Below the pieces are notes generated by a model. It searched no databases. It had not been told where the DNA came from and was given only the letters and a program-made list of their open reading frames with translations. The translations under genes and the position numbers were made by a program. Below are positions 1-5,923 of a DNA stretch of 7,301 nt, in pieces (position 1 is the stretch's first letter; each line of letters opens with the position of its first letter). The DNA comes from Gammaproteobacteria bacterium (GTDB taxonomy: Bacteria; Pseudomonadota; Gammaproteobacteria; UWMA-0217), in assembly GCA_011330835.1 (NCBI GenBank), contig DRPO01000176.1, forward strand, positions 1 through 7,301, given 5' to 3'.

Positions 1-48
1 ATTAATCGTTGCGTATATTCTCGCAGTCACGGTGGCGCTCCCAATAAT

Positions 49-88
49 CCCCTCTCCCCTCTGGGGGGAGAGGGTTAGGGTGAGGGGG
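49..88. repeat. GC-rich intergenic palindrome (CCCTCTCC type)
   Basis: A 9-base stem, CCTCTCCCC at 51-59 and GGGGAGAGG at 65-73, closes on a 5-base loop. It is followed by a purine-rich tail reading GTTAGGGTGAGGGGG (74-88). This stem-plus-tail pattern is a familiar dispersed intergenic repeat in many proteobacterial genomes (recognised from memory, not searched). There is no T-run after the stem, so a classical intrinsic terminator is not supported. It sits where the left arm of the neighbouring inverted-repeat element would be expected. Confidence 0.7.
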
Positions 89-107
89 AAAACCGCATAT
101 CGGGATA

Positions 108-250
108 CAGGGTGCGAGTACTTTTGCAACTATTGATAGCTGCGTTGTAATAACTAGACGTAGCGCCACTATGCCTGCGTTTTTACACCTCGCTCCCGAC
201 GAAAACCTACGCACCCTGAATGGGGCATTCTTGATCGCGAGACGGATACC
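108..250 (+). mobile_element. Degraded copy of a MITE-like inverted-repeat element
   Basis: The stretch 135-242 matches the reverse complement of 4210-4317 without gaps, with 10 differences in 108 bases by eye (about 91% identity). The right terminal arm is recognisable (CTGAATGGGGCATTCTTG and the following GATCGCGAGA), ending near GGATACC at 250. The left arm is diverged or lost: upstream of about 130 the match dissolves and a different palindrome lies at 49-88. No open reading frame of note lies inside, so this is a non-coding element. It ends 14 bases before the cmoA start codon and must therefore contain or border that gene's promoter and leader. Confidence 0.75.
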
Positions 251-264
251 CGTTTGGAAACCCA

Positions 265-993
265 ATGACTCAGCAAGACAAGATCTACCAAAATCCAGCC
301 CACAGGGATCAGCCATTCGTCTTCGACGACGCCGTGGCCGAAGTCTTTTCCGACATGGTCAACCGCTCCGTGCCGGGCTATGCGACCTTGCTGGGCATGT
401 TTGGCGTCATCGCCGAACGCTATGTCAAACCGGACACAAATGTTTATGATCTGGGCTGTTCTCTGGGCGCTTCATCCATCGCCATGGGGCGCCGCATCAA
501 GGCGGATGGCTGCCGGTTGATCGCGGTGGACAATTCCGCCGCCATGATTCGCCGCTGCCGCGGCAACCTCGAACGCGCCAACCTGCGCCCCCGATTCGAG
601 CTGCGGCGCGAAGATGTGCTGGACTGCCACATCGACAACGCCTCGCTCGTCTGCCTGAATCTGACCCTGCAATTCATTGTTCCCGCCCGACGAGATCGCC
701 TGATAGGGAATATCCGCAAAGGGCTGTTGCCCGATGGCGCCTTGATTCTAGCCGAAAAGACCGCTTCCACCGAGCCCGCCCGCCAGGAGCTGGCGACAGA
801 TCTGCATCTCGGTTTCAAACGAGCCAACGGATACAGCGACATGGAAATCAGCCGCAAGCGCAACGCTCTGGAAAACGTACTGATTCCCGAAACCGCCGAA
901 GCGCATGAAGCGCGTCTCGCCCGCTGCGGATTTTCGACGATCTACCCGTGGTTTTCATGTCTGGACTTCCGGGCCTGGCTGGCCTTGCCATGA
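265..993 (+). CDS. cmoA: Carboxy-S-adenosyl-L-methionine synthase CmoA
   Basis: CmoA converts S-adenosylmethionine and prephenate into carboxy-SAM, the donor for the wobble modification cmo5U34 of tRNA; it is a cytosolic dimer. The 242 residues are close to the 247 of the E. coli protein and align along their length. Visible hallmarks are the RSVPGY segment (34-39), the SAM-binding glycine loop YDLGCSLGAS (61-70), the acidic strand end AVDNS (87-91), LNLTLQF (131-137), and FKRANGYSDMEIS with the conserved basic pair K198-R199 before ALENV. The start is the first ATG in frame; only a weak purine stretch (TTGGAA) precedes it, and a repeat element ends 14 bases upstream. The stop overlaps the cmoB start as ATGA (990-993), which indicates translational coupling. 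Identification is secure. Confidence 0.97.
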   Translation: MTQQDKIYQNPAHRDQPFVFDDAVAEVFSDMVNRSVPGYATLLGMFGVIAERYVKPDTNVYDLGCSLGASSIAMGRRIKADGCRLIAVDNSAAMIRRCRGNLERANLRPRFELRREDVLDCHIDNASLVCLNLTLQFIVPARRDRLIGNIRKGLLPDGALILAEKTASTEPARQELATDLHLGFKRANGYSDMEISRKRNALENVLIPETAEAHEARLARCGFSTIYPWFSCLDFRAWLALP

Positions 994-1976
994 ATGATTT
1001 CACGTCCATGCCCACGCCACTGTTCGACGCTCTGGCGGCAACGCCGGCGCGCAAGTGGCTAGACACGTTGCCCGGGGATATCGAGCAAGCGTTCTCCAAC
1101 AGCTCGCCCGCCGTCGAAGCCTGGAAGTCCGCCGTGGCCACAATGCCCCCTCGCCCCGAAGAGGTCTCGTACGCGCTGGACGCGGACATCGTCGCCATCG
1201 GCTCGCGCGACCAACTCCCGGAAAATGAGGCCCGCCAGTTGAACGCCAGCCTCGAATCCCTGCTCCCCTGGAGAAAAGGCCCCTATCGCCTGTTCGGCGA
1301 GCTGATCGATTCCGAATGGCGCGGCGACCTGAAATGGAACCGCCTTTCCAGACGGATTCAGCCCCTGACGGGCAGGCTCGTGCTCGACGTGGGCTGCGGC
1401 AACGGCTATCACTGCTGGAGAATGCGCGGCGCGGGCGCCGCTCGCGTCATCGGGATCGATCCCACCCTGCTGTTTGTCGCGCAGTTTCACTGCATCAAGC
1501 ATTTCCTGCCCAACGAACCGGTCGATCTGCTGCCGCTGGGCATCCAGCAACTGCCCGCCAACCTCCAGGCCTTCGATACCGTGTTCTCCATGGGCGTGCT
1601 CTATCACCGCAGATCGCCGATCGACCACTTGCTGCAATTGCGGGACTGCCTGCGCGTGGACGGCGAACTGGTGCTGGAAACGCTCGTTGTCGAAGGAGAA
1701 GAAGGTTATGCGCTGGTTCCGCGAAAACGCTATGCCGGAATGAAAAACGTCTGGTTTCTTCCCTCCGTGGCGACATTGATACAGTGGATGACCCGCTGTG
1801 GTTTTCGTAACGTTCGCTGCATCGACCAGACCCCTACAACCCGCGAGGAACAACGTCCAACCCGGTGGAGCAATCACCATTCGCTGATCGACTGCGTCGA
1901 CCCGTCAAACCCGTCGCTGACCCGGGAAGGCCACCCCGCGCCATTGCGCGCGATTATTATTGCGAACCGGGCATGA
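990..1976 (+). CDS. cmoB: tRNA U34 carboxymethyltransferase CmoB
   Basis: CmoB transfers the carboxymethyl group of carboxy-SAM to 5-hydroxyuridine 34 of tRNA, giving cmo5U, which widens wobble decoding. The ATG at 990 is chosen because it overlaps the cmoA stop (ATGA) and begins a typical CmoB N-terminus; an earlier in-frame ATG at 948 would add 14 residues lying within cmoA. From 990 the protein has 328 residues (E. coli 323). Motifs are PWRKGPY (93-99), the SAM loop LDVGCGNGYH (132-141), GIDPT (155-159), FSMGVLYHRRSP (199-210) and EEQRPTRW (287-294). The ligand residues described for E. coli CmoB (Lys91, Trp105, Lys110, Tyr200, Arg315) are all present, shifted by five: Lys96, Trp110, Lys115, Tyr205, Arg320. 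The methyltransferase domain occupies about 125-328. No clear terminator follows. Confidence 0.97.
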   Translation: MNDFTSMPTPLFDALAATPARKWLDTLPGDIEQAFSNSSPAVEAWKSAVATMPPRPEEVSYALDADIVAIGSRDQLPENEARQLNASLESLLPWRKGPYRLFGELIDSEWRGDLKWNRLSRRIQPLTGRLVLDVGCGNGYHCWRMRGAGAARVIGIDPTLLFVAQFHCIKHFLPNEPVDLLPLGIQQLPANLQAFDTVFSMGVLYHRRSPIDHLLQLRDCLRVDGELVLETLVVEGEEGYALVPRKRYAGMKNVWFLPSVATLIQWMTRCGFRNVRCIDQTPTTREEQRPTRWSNHHSLIDCVDPSNPSLTREGHPAPLRAIIIANRA

Positions 1977-2001
1977 TTCGTTGATAATCCAGCCAGTCGC
2001 G

Positions 2002-2039
2002 TTGAACTAGATCAAGATCTGATTGTCAGAGGATATAAA
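2002..2039 (+). promoter_or_regulatory. Possible promoter region of the small lipoprotein gene
   Basis: The 96-base gap after cmoB is more AT-rich than its surroundings and contains TTGAAC (2002-2007) and TATAAA (2034-2039). The 26-base gap between them is too long for a standard sigma-70 promoter, so at most the TATAAA may serve as a -10 box with a poor -35. A small inverted repeat, AGATC-AA-GATCT, lies between them at about 2008-2020. This is a weak call based on composition and position. Confidence 0.2.
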
Positions 2040-2072
2040 CCTGACAACAAGCAATAAAACCGGCATTCAGAA

Positions 2073-2387
2073 GTGAACCTGACATTCCATCCCCTGATGA
2101 CAACAGCTCTCTACATCGCGTTGTCATTGCTGTCGGGTTGCCATTCATCCTTTTCACGGAGCGGGGACGCTCCGGACGCTAACCCGCCCCAGGTGCTGAC
2201 GGTCGTCGAAGAGTCCGGCGCCGCGCTTTCCTCCGCCTGTCACAGTGGAACAGGGATGAGGATCATCCACGGAATCGACTACAACCATGACGGTCGGCTG
2301 GGGCCTTATGAGCGCAAGCGCCTGGATGTGATCTGCCCACCGTCTCTGGAGCCCGGAAGCAACGAAGCCGTCGCCGCCTTGCGGTGA
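2073..2387 (+). CDS. Small putative lipoprotein with one EF-hand-like loop
   Basis: This is a hypothetical protein of 104 residues if translated from the GTG at 2073, or 96 from the ATG at 2097; neither start has a convincing ribosome-binding site. A hydrophobic stretch (about 8-20) ends in the lipobox LLSGC, so Cys23 is the probable lipidated residue and the protein is probably anchored to a membrane facing the periplasm. The rest is short: a Pro/Glu-containing linker, then Cys56, then a canonical 12-residue calcium loop from Asp69 to Glu80 (D-Y-N-H-D-G-R-L-G-P-Y-E), then Cys88. The arrangement Cys, Gly-rich turn, G-x-D-x-N-x-D-G-x-L, Glu, then Cys resembles the small repeat modules annotated DUF7151 in bacterial lipoproteins, here as a single copy. 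The two cysteines could form a disulfide around the loop. Calcium binding is inferred. It converges on the minus-strand hydrolase gene, 27 bases away. Confidence 0.7.
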   Translation: MNLTFHPLMTTALYIALSLLSGCHSSFSRSGDAPDANPPQVLTVVEESGAALSSACHSGTGMRIIHGIDYNHDGRLGPYERKRLDVICPPSLEPGSNEAVAALR

Positions 2388-2414
2388 GCGATCCTCGCCA
2401 GTCGAGTAGATTTC

Positions 2415-3242
2415 TCACAACGTACGCCCCAGAAAATCACGCAGATCTTCTTGCGCCTGGCGATCGGCGGCCTGATCGAACCCCACCGTTACCTCGCCAT
2501 ACCCGTTACCGCCCCCTTCGACCCGTACTCCAGTCAAGGTCGCCAACGGCTGTCGCGAGTTGTCGAAATCATGATACGCCCCCGGATACAGCTTCAATTC
2601 GACCCGGCTCTGGTTGTCCGACGCTTCGATCCACTCGCGGCAATACTCCGGATGCGTCCAGTCGTCGCGTTCGCCCATCGCAATCATCAGGGGCGTTCGA
2701 ACCTCCGGCAATCGCTGCTCGCCATTTTCCTGGAGGACCTGCCAGCAACTGGGATAAAACGCCACCGCGCTCCGAAATCCGGTTGATGGGGAATCATTCT
2801 GTTGCATGGATAGATCAAGAACGATCGTTCCCCCGTTCGACCAGCCGATGACCCCGACCCGGTTGGCGTCCACGAGGTCTAGTTCCCGCAGATATCGCGC
2901 GGCGGAACGGGCGTCGGCGACTCTGAGCGTATTGAATCTTTGCCACTGCCCATCATCCGCTTCGCAAATCCGCTCGACGCCTCGCGGAGCGAAGGAATCC
3001 ACCAATAGCGCGACGTAGCCCCAGTCCGCCAGCCGATCACCCCATTGCTTGTGCTTCGGAAGAATCCCGGCGCAACCGTGAAGCAGCACCACCGCGGGGA
3101 ATGGACCACGACCCGTCGGACGATACAGATACGAGGAAAGCGATGCCGTCGCTGTTCCGTCTTCGGCGGCAGGCGCCTGCACCACCGTTTCGGAATGACA
3201 TCCGGCCAACAACAAGGCGGCCATCAGAAGCAACACGGGCAT
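2415..3242 (-). CDS. Dienelactone hydrolase family lipoprotein (alpha/beta hydrolase)
   Basis: A 275-residue secreted alpha/beta hydrolase. Residues 1-15 form a lipoprotein signal (hydrophobic run ending LLAGC, lipidation at Cys15), although the n-region lacks a basic residue. The body follows the dienelactone-hydrolase pattern: PFPAVVLLHGCAG (47-59, oxyanion loop), WGYVALLVDSFAPRG (74-88), the nucleophile elbow GWSNGG with Ser135, an acid in GERDDW (Asp193 or Asp194), and His224 in AYHDFD. Classical dienelactone hydrolases use Cys as nucleophile; Ser here points to an esterase or peptidase-like activity of unknown substrate. The ATG lies 5 bases after the stop of the upstream transporter gene, so the two are probably co-transcribed and translationally coupled. 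The upstream reading frame offers no better start. The family call is firm, the substrate unknown. Confidence 0.88.
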   Translation of the reverse strand: MPVLLLMAALLLAGCHSETVVQAPAAEDGTATASLSSYLYRPTGRGPFPAVVLLHGCAGILPKHKQWGDRLADWGYVALLVDSFAPRGVERICEADDGQWQRFNTLRVADARSAARYLRELDLVDANRVGVIGWSNGGTIVLDLSMQQNDSPSTGFRSAVAFYPSCWQVLQENGEQRLPEVRTPLMIAMGERDDWTHPEYCREWIEASDNQSRVELKLYPGAYHDFDNSRQPLATLTGVRVEGGGNGYGEVTVGFDQAADRQAQEDLRDFLGRTL

Positions 3243-3247
3243 TGTGC

Positions 3248-4168
3248 TCAGCGCCCCCGATTCTGGCCAATCCCCATCAGCCTCCGCGGATGCGGATAGA
3301 GAACCGCGAGATCAACCTTTCGCGCAAGCAGCAACACGCTCCAGACACCGAGAATAAAAGGAAACAGCAACGGGGGCAGCGTCCGCAAAAAGGGGCTCGC
3401 CATCCAGATCATCCACGTCGCCCCACCGATCGCGGTCGCGACGAGCCCCGCGATGGACGCTGAAGTCGCGCCCCGGAAAAAAACCGCCTGCGCGCCGAAA
3501 CTGGCGGCGGCTACCGTATATCCCCAGAGACCGCTGAGCGCGATCATGTCCAGGCCGTAGAACCAGCGCCCGAACAGCGCGGCGGCCAGGCTGAGCAACA
3601 CCGCCTGGATGGAAGCGGCCACATCCGTCAGAAACAGTGTCGCCACGATCAACAGAACACCCAGAAACACCTGCGCATCGTCGGCGACGGCGGGCGCGCC
3701 GGCTTGCCAGAAATCCATGCCGAAACGAGAGAAAACCACCGCCGTCAGCCACCCGGCCAGCACCGCGGGCAACGTCAGAATGGGCAACAAGACGCGCTGC
3801 GACAGCTTTCGGAGCAGAAACTCAAACAGAAAACAGGCGAACAGAGATAACGGAAACAAAAGCGACAGCCCCCGATGCGGGCCGGCCATCAACCCGCTCC
3901 ACAGAATACCCATGACCGCGCCGTTGTAGCCACTGAGTCCCAGTCGCCATTCCTCCTCGCCGTAAGCGCCGAGCAGACGATGAACGAGAGTCGCCGCTCC
4001 GGCGCCCAGCAAGGCGCCCGCTCCCGCCTGTGGCGAAACCAGAAACAGACCGAAGAGCAGCAGGACTCCCCCTCGCGCCGAATCGGAGAACGCGAGTTGC
4101 GCAATCCCTCTCAACAGGGTCATCCCGTAGTCCCGTATCACAATACTGTACGTCAGTCGTCCATCCAC
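3248..4168 (-). CDS. Urea transporter family (UT/SLC14-like) membrane protein
   Basis: UT-family proteins are trimeric inner-membrane channels that let urea pass down its gradient. This 306-residue protein is strongly hydrophobic and has the family's two homologous halves. Half one contains LLRGIAQLAF (18-27), GLFLVSP (40-46), GALLGAGAATL (51-61), the filter segment LSGYNGAVMG (78-87) and LPILTLPAVLAGW (128-140). Half two contains GVLLIVATLFLTD (170-182), LSGLWGYTVAAASFG (211-225) and LPPLLFPFILGVW (264-276). The second filter segment has Thr218 where the family normally has Asn. The listed start is GTG; an ATG at 4123 (residue 16) is a plausible alternative because a GGGA lies 7 bases upstream of it. 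A repeat element ends 34 bases before the GTG. No urease or urea-cycle gene is in the window, so the permeant could be another small amide. It is followed directly by the hydrolase gene. Confidence 0.85.
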   Translation of the reverse strand: MDGRLTYSIVIRDYGMTLLRGIAQLAFSDSARGGVLLLFGLFLVSPQAGAGALLGAGAATLVHRLLGAYGEEEWRLGLSGYNGAVMGILWSGLMAGPHRGLSLLFPLSLFACFLFEFLLRKLSQRVLLPILTLPAVLAGWLTAVVFSRFGMDFWQAGAPAVADDAQVFLGVLLIVATLFLTDVAASIQAVLLSLAAALFGRWFYGLDMIALSGLWGYTVAAASFGAQAVFFRGATSASIAGLVATAIGGATWMIWMASPFLRTLPPLLFPFILGVWSVLLLARKVDLAVLYPHPRRLMGIGQNRGR

Positions 4169-4203
4169 GCTCCGGGTGGAGCCGAACAGGCAGCATAGCC
4201 TGT

Positions 4204-4235
4204 TATACCTCTCGCGACCAAGAATACCCCATTCA
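4204..4235 (+). repeat. Left terminal inverted repeat of the element
   Basis: Pairs with 4337-4368, with two mismatches in 32 bases. The pairing may run a few bases further outward (GCCTG against GGCTG in reverse complement). Confidence 0.8.
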
Positions 4236-4336
4236 GGGTGTGCAGGTTTTCGTCGAGAGCAAGGCGTAAAAACGCGGGCATAGTGGCGCTACGTCAAGTT
4301 TTTACAACGCAGCTATCGACGAAAAGATGCGCGGCT

Positions 4337-4368
4337 TGAATGGGGTATTCTTGATCGTGAGAGGTATA
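4337..4368 (-). repeat. Right terminal inverted repeat of the element
   Basis: Partner of 4204-4235. The outer end reads GGTATACC (4363-4370), itself a perfect palindrome, whereas the left end has the variant TTATACC. The same arm is found, diverged, at about 216-250 before cmoA. Confidence 0.8.
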
Positions 4369-4432
4369 CCAGCCGTGGTGACGAAAACCAGTCCTCAAAA
4401 AGAGCAGATCGCGCATCCGTGGGCAGGCAGGC

Positions 4433-5923
4433 CTACTTGTTGAACGGATTCCGGGCAATACGCTCGGGCACCCGGTCCAGCGCGAAGATATCCTCCCAGG
4501 TCTCGCGGCGGCGAATCAGTTCCGGGCCTTCCGGCCCCAGAAGGACCGTCGCGGGTCTCGATTGGATGAACTGGGAGGACTGGGTGTGGCAATAGGCCCC
4601 GACATTGTCGATCACCAGCGGATCGCCGATGTCGACTTCCGGCAACAGCGCCCGTTCCCGCAACTGATCGCTCTGCATGCACAACGGCCCGAACACGTTG
4701 GTGGGTCGACGGAACTCGACCGGAGCTTCTTCTCGAGACTCCGCCGGGGGACGTTGTACCCCGTGGTCGTAGTAACAGGCCGTGGGGACAAGGTTGACGC
4801 CCGCATCCACAATGACGGAGGGACCTTGTCCCTCGATCTCTTTACGCGCCACCACCGTACACGCCAGTTTCGTACAGGCATCGACCACGGCGCGGCCCGG
4901 CTCCAACACCAGCGTGGGTCTGCCGCCAAAAAGATCGCGGGCGCGCTGCAGCTTGCCACAGATCACCTGCGCATAACGGAACAGATGTCCTTCGTCCCGG
5001 GTGCTGCCCCCCGGCACGTCGAACACGGGCTTGAGGGTATTCACGGAAGGAAAGCCGCCGCCCACATCGACCATCGTCGGCGCCAGCCCCAGTTCGCGAG
5101 CCCGCTTGGCGACATCGATCAACCGGGTGATCGAGTTCTCATAGACTTCGTGCAAGAGCTGGAAGGTGCCGCTGTGATTGTGCAGCAGGTCGAGTCGCAG
5201 GTTGGGGTGGCGCGCAATCCGCTCCAGCGCCTGCTGGCACTCTTCATTGTCGTCGCTGAATCCGAACTTGGTCCAGGGCGACAGGCCGTAGCGAAAGTTG
5301 ATGCGAATGCCAAGTCTGGCGGGGCTGCTGAGTTCCGAGGCAATCTCCTCGATCATCGACAGCTCGTCGAAATTGTCCACATTGACGATGCAACCATCGG
5401 CCAGCGCGGTCTGCAATTCGTCGTAGGTCTTGTGCGGGCCGTTGAAGATGATTTCCCGTCCCGGAACGCCCAGCGCCTTGACCAGGCCGTATTCCATGCC
5501 GGACACGATCTCCGCCCAGCCCCCTTCGTCGAAAATAATCGAGCAGATGGCGGGCAGGTAGTTCGTTTTCACCGAATAAGCCACCCGGGTTTCAATGCCG
5601 GGAGAGGTAAAAGCCTGCTGAAAAGCGCGAAAATCCTTCCGCAGCCTGTCCTCCGAGACCAGATACAATGGCGAGCCGAACTTGTTCAGCAACTTGCGCA
5701 CATCTTCGCCATTCAGCTCGGAACGGGAAGTCAACTCCGGCAACCCCTGTTTGTTGACCGTGAAAAACGGCAAGGGCGATAGCGCGGGACGAACATACGG
5801 GGAGCGCTTGTTCTCCGGCACGGCCTCCAGTTCGATGGTCGGCGCGTCGCCGCCGCCCGGTTCCGCCGTTCCTTGCGCGGAATCGCTTGTCGTCAGGTCT
5901 TCGAATTGTTCTATGTCAGCCAT
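4433..5923 (-). CDS. LysA-type fold-III PLP-dependent amino acid decarboxylase
   Basis: A 496-residue member of the diaminopimelate/ornithine decarboxylase superfamily (alanine-racemase-fold PLP enzymes). Visible motifs: the PLP lysine Lys119 in AYSVKTNY, the Gly/Ser loop HNHSGTF (248-254, normally H-x-G-S), VDVGGGFP (285-292), the phosphate-binding EPGR (341-344), Cys415 and Asp419 in GPLCMQSDQ, and Tyr444 in DNVGAYCHTQSS. All catalytic elements appear intact. It differs from a housekeeping LysA (about 420 residues) by a roughly 50-residue polar N-terminal extension, an insertion around 385-405, and the sequence QSSQFIQSRPA where LysA has a FNGRP-like segment. The ATG overlaps the stop of the upstream ATP-grasp gene by 8 bases. 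A specialised biosynthetic decarboxylase, comparable in logic to BtrK acting with the ATP-grasp BtrJ in butirosin biosynthesis, is more likely than lysine synthesis. The substrate is unknown. Confidence 0.88.
   Translation of the reverse strand: MADIEQFEDLTTSDSAQGTAEPGGGDAPTIELEAVPENKRSPYVRPALSPLPFFTVNKQGLPELTSRSELNGEDVRKLLNKFGSPLYLVSEDRLRKDFRAFQQAFTSPGIETRVAYSVKTNYLPAICSIIFDEGGWAEIVSGMEYGLVKALGVPGREIIFNGPHKTYDELQTALADGCIVNVDNFDELSMIEEIASELSSPARLGIRINFRYGLSPWTKFGFSDDNEECQQALERIARHPNLRLDLLHNHSGTFQLLHEVYENSITRLIDVAKRARELGLAPTMVDVGGGFPSVNTLKPVFDVPGGSTRDEGHLFRYAQVICGKLQRARDLFGGRPTLVLEPGRAVVDACTKLACTVVARKEIEGQGPSVIVDAGVNLVPTACYYDHGVQRPPAESREEAPVEFRRPTNVFGPLCMQSDQLRERALLPEVDIGDPLVIDNVGAYCHTQSSQFIQSRPATVLLGPEGPELIRRRETWEDIFALDRVPERIARNPFNK

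Larger units (their letters stand above)
4203..4370 (-). mobile_element. MITE-like element, nearly intact, with long terminal inverted repeats
   Basis: A 168-base non-coding element whose ends are inverted repeats: 4204-4235 and 4337-4368 match at 30 of 32 positions (TATACCTCTCGCGACC and onward, against the reverse complement of the right end). Further inward, TTTTCGTCGA and TAAAAAC-type tracts are also mirrored, so most of the element could fold into one long hairpin around a centre near TAGTGGCGCTA (4281-4291). It matches the element at 108-250 in inverted orientation. A TA flanks the TACCTC ends on both sides, which would fit the TA target duplication of IS630/Tc1-mariner-type transposases; this is an inference. 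It lies between the 3' end of the decarboxylase gene and the 5' end of the transporter gene, so it could end one transcript and shape the leader of the next. Confidence 0.8.

Noticed and set aside
49..88. Palindrome as a rho-independent terminator
   Set aside because: The stem is strong but is followed by G-rich sequence rather than a T-run on either strand, so it fits a dispersed repeat better.
2..316. Minus-strand open frame at the left edge
   Set aside because: It runs through the palindrome, the repeat element and the start of cmoA, and its translation shows no domain.
948..989. Earlier ATG start for cmoB
   Set aside because: The extra 14 residues lie within the cmoA coding end and have no counterpart in CmoB; the ATG at 990 overlaps the cmoA stop in the classic ATGA form.
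1059..1880. Minus-strand open frame (273 codons) opposite cmoB
   Set aside because: The cmoB protein on the other strand matches its family throughout; the antisense translation shows no motif.
4203..4370. CRISPR or tRNA-like structure
   Set aside because: There is one inverted-repeat pair rather than regularly spaced direct repeats, and no cloverleaf or anticodon arm could be found.
4562..5782. Long plus-strand open frame (406 codons) inside the decarboxylase region
   Set aside because: It is antisense to a gene with every catalytic motif of a fold-III decarboxylase. Its own translation is rich in His, Gln and Arg, has no recognisable domain, and is typical of a high-GC shadow frame.
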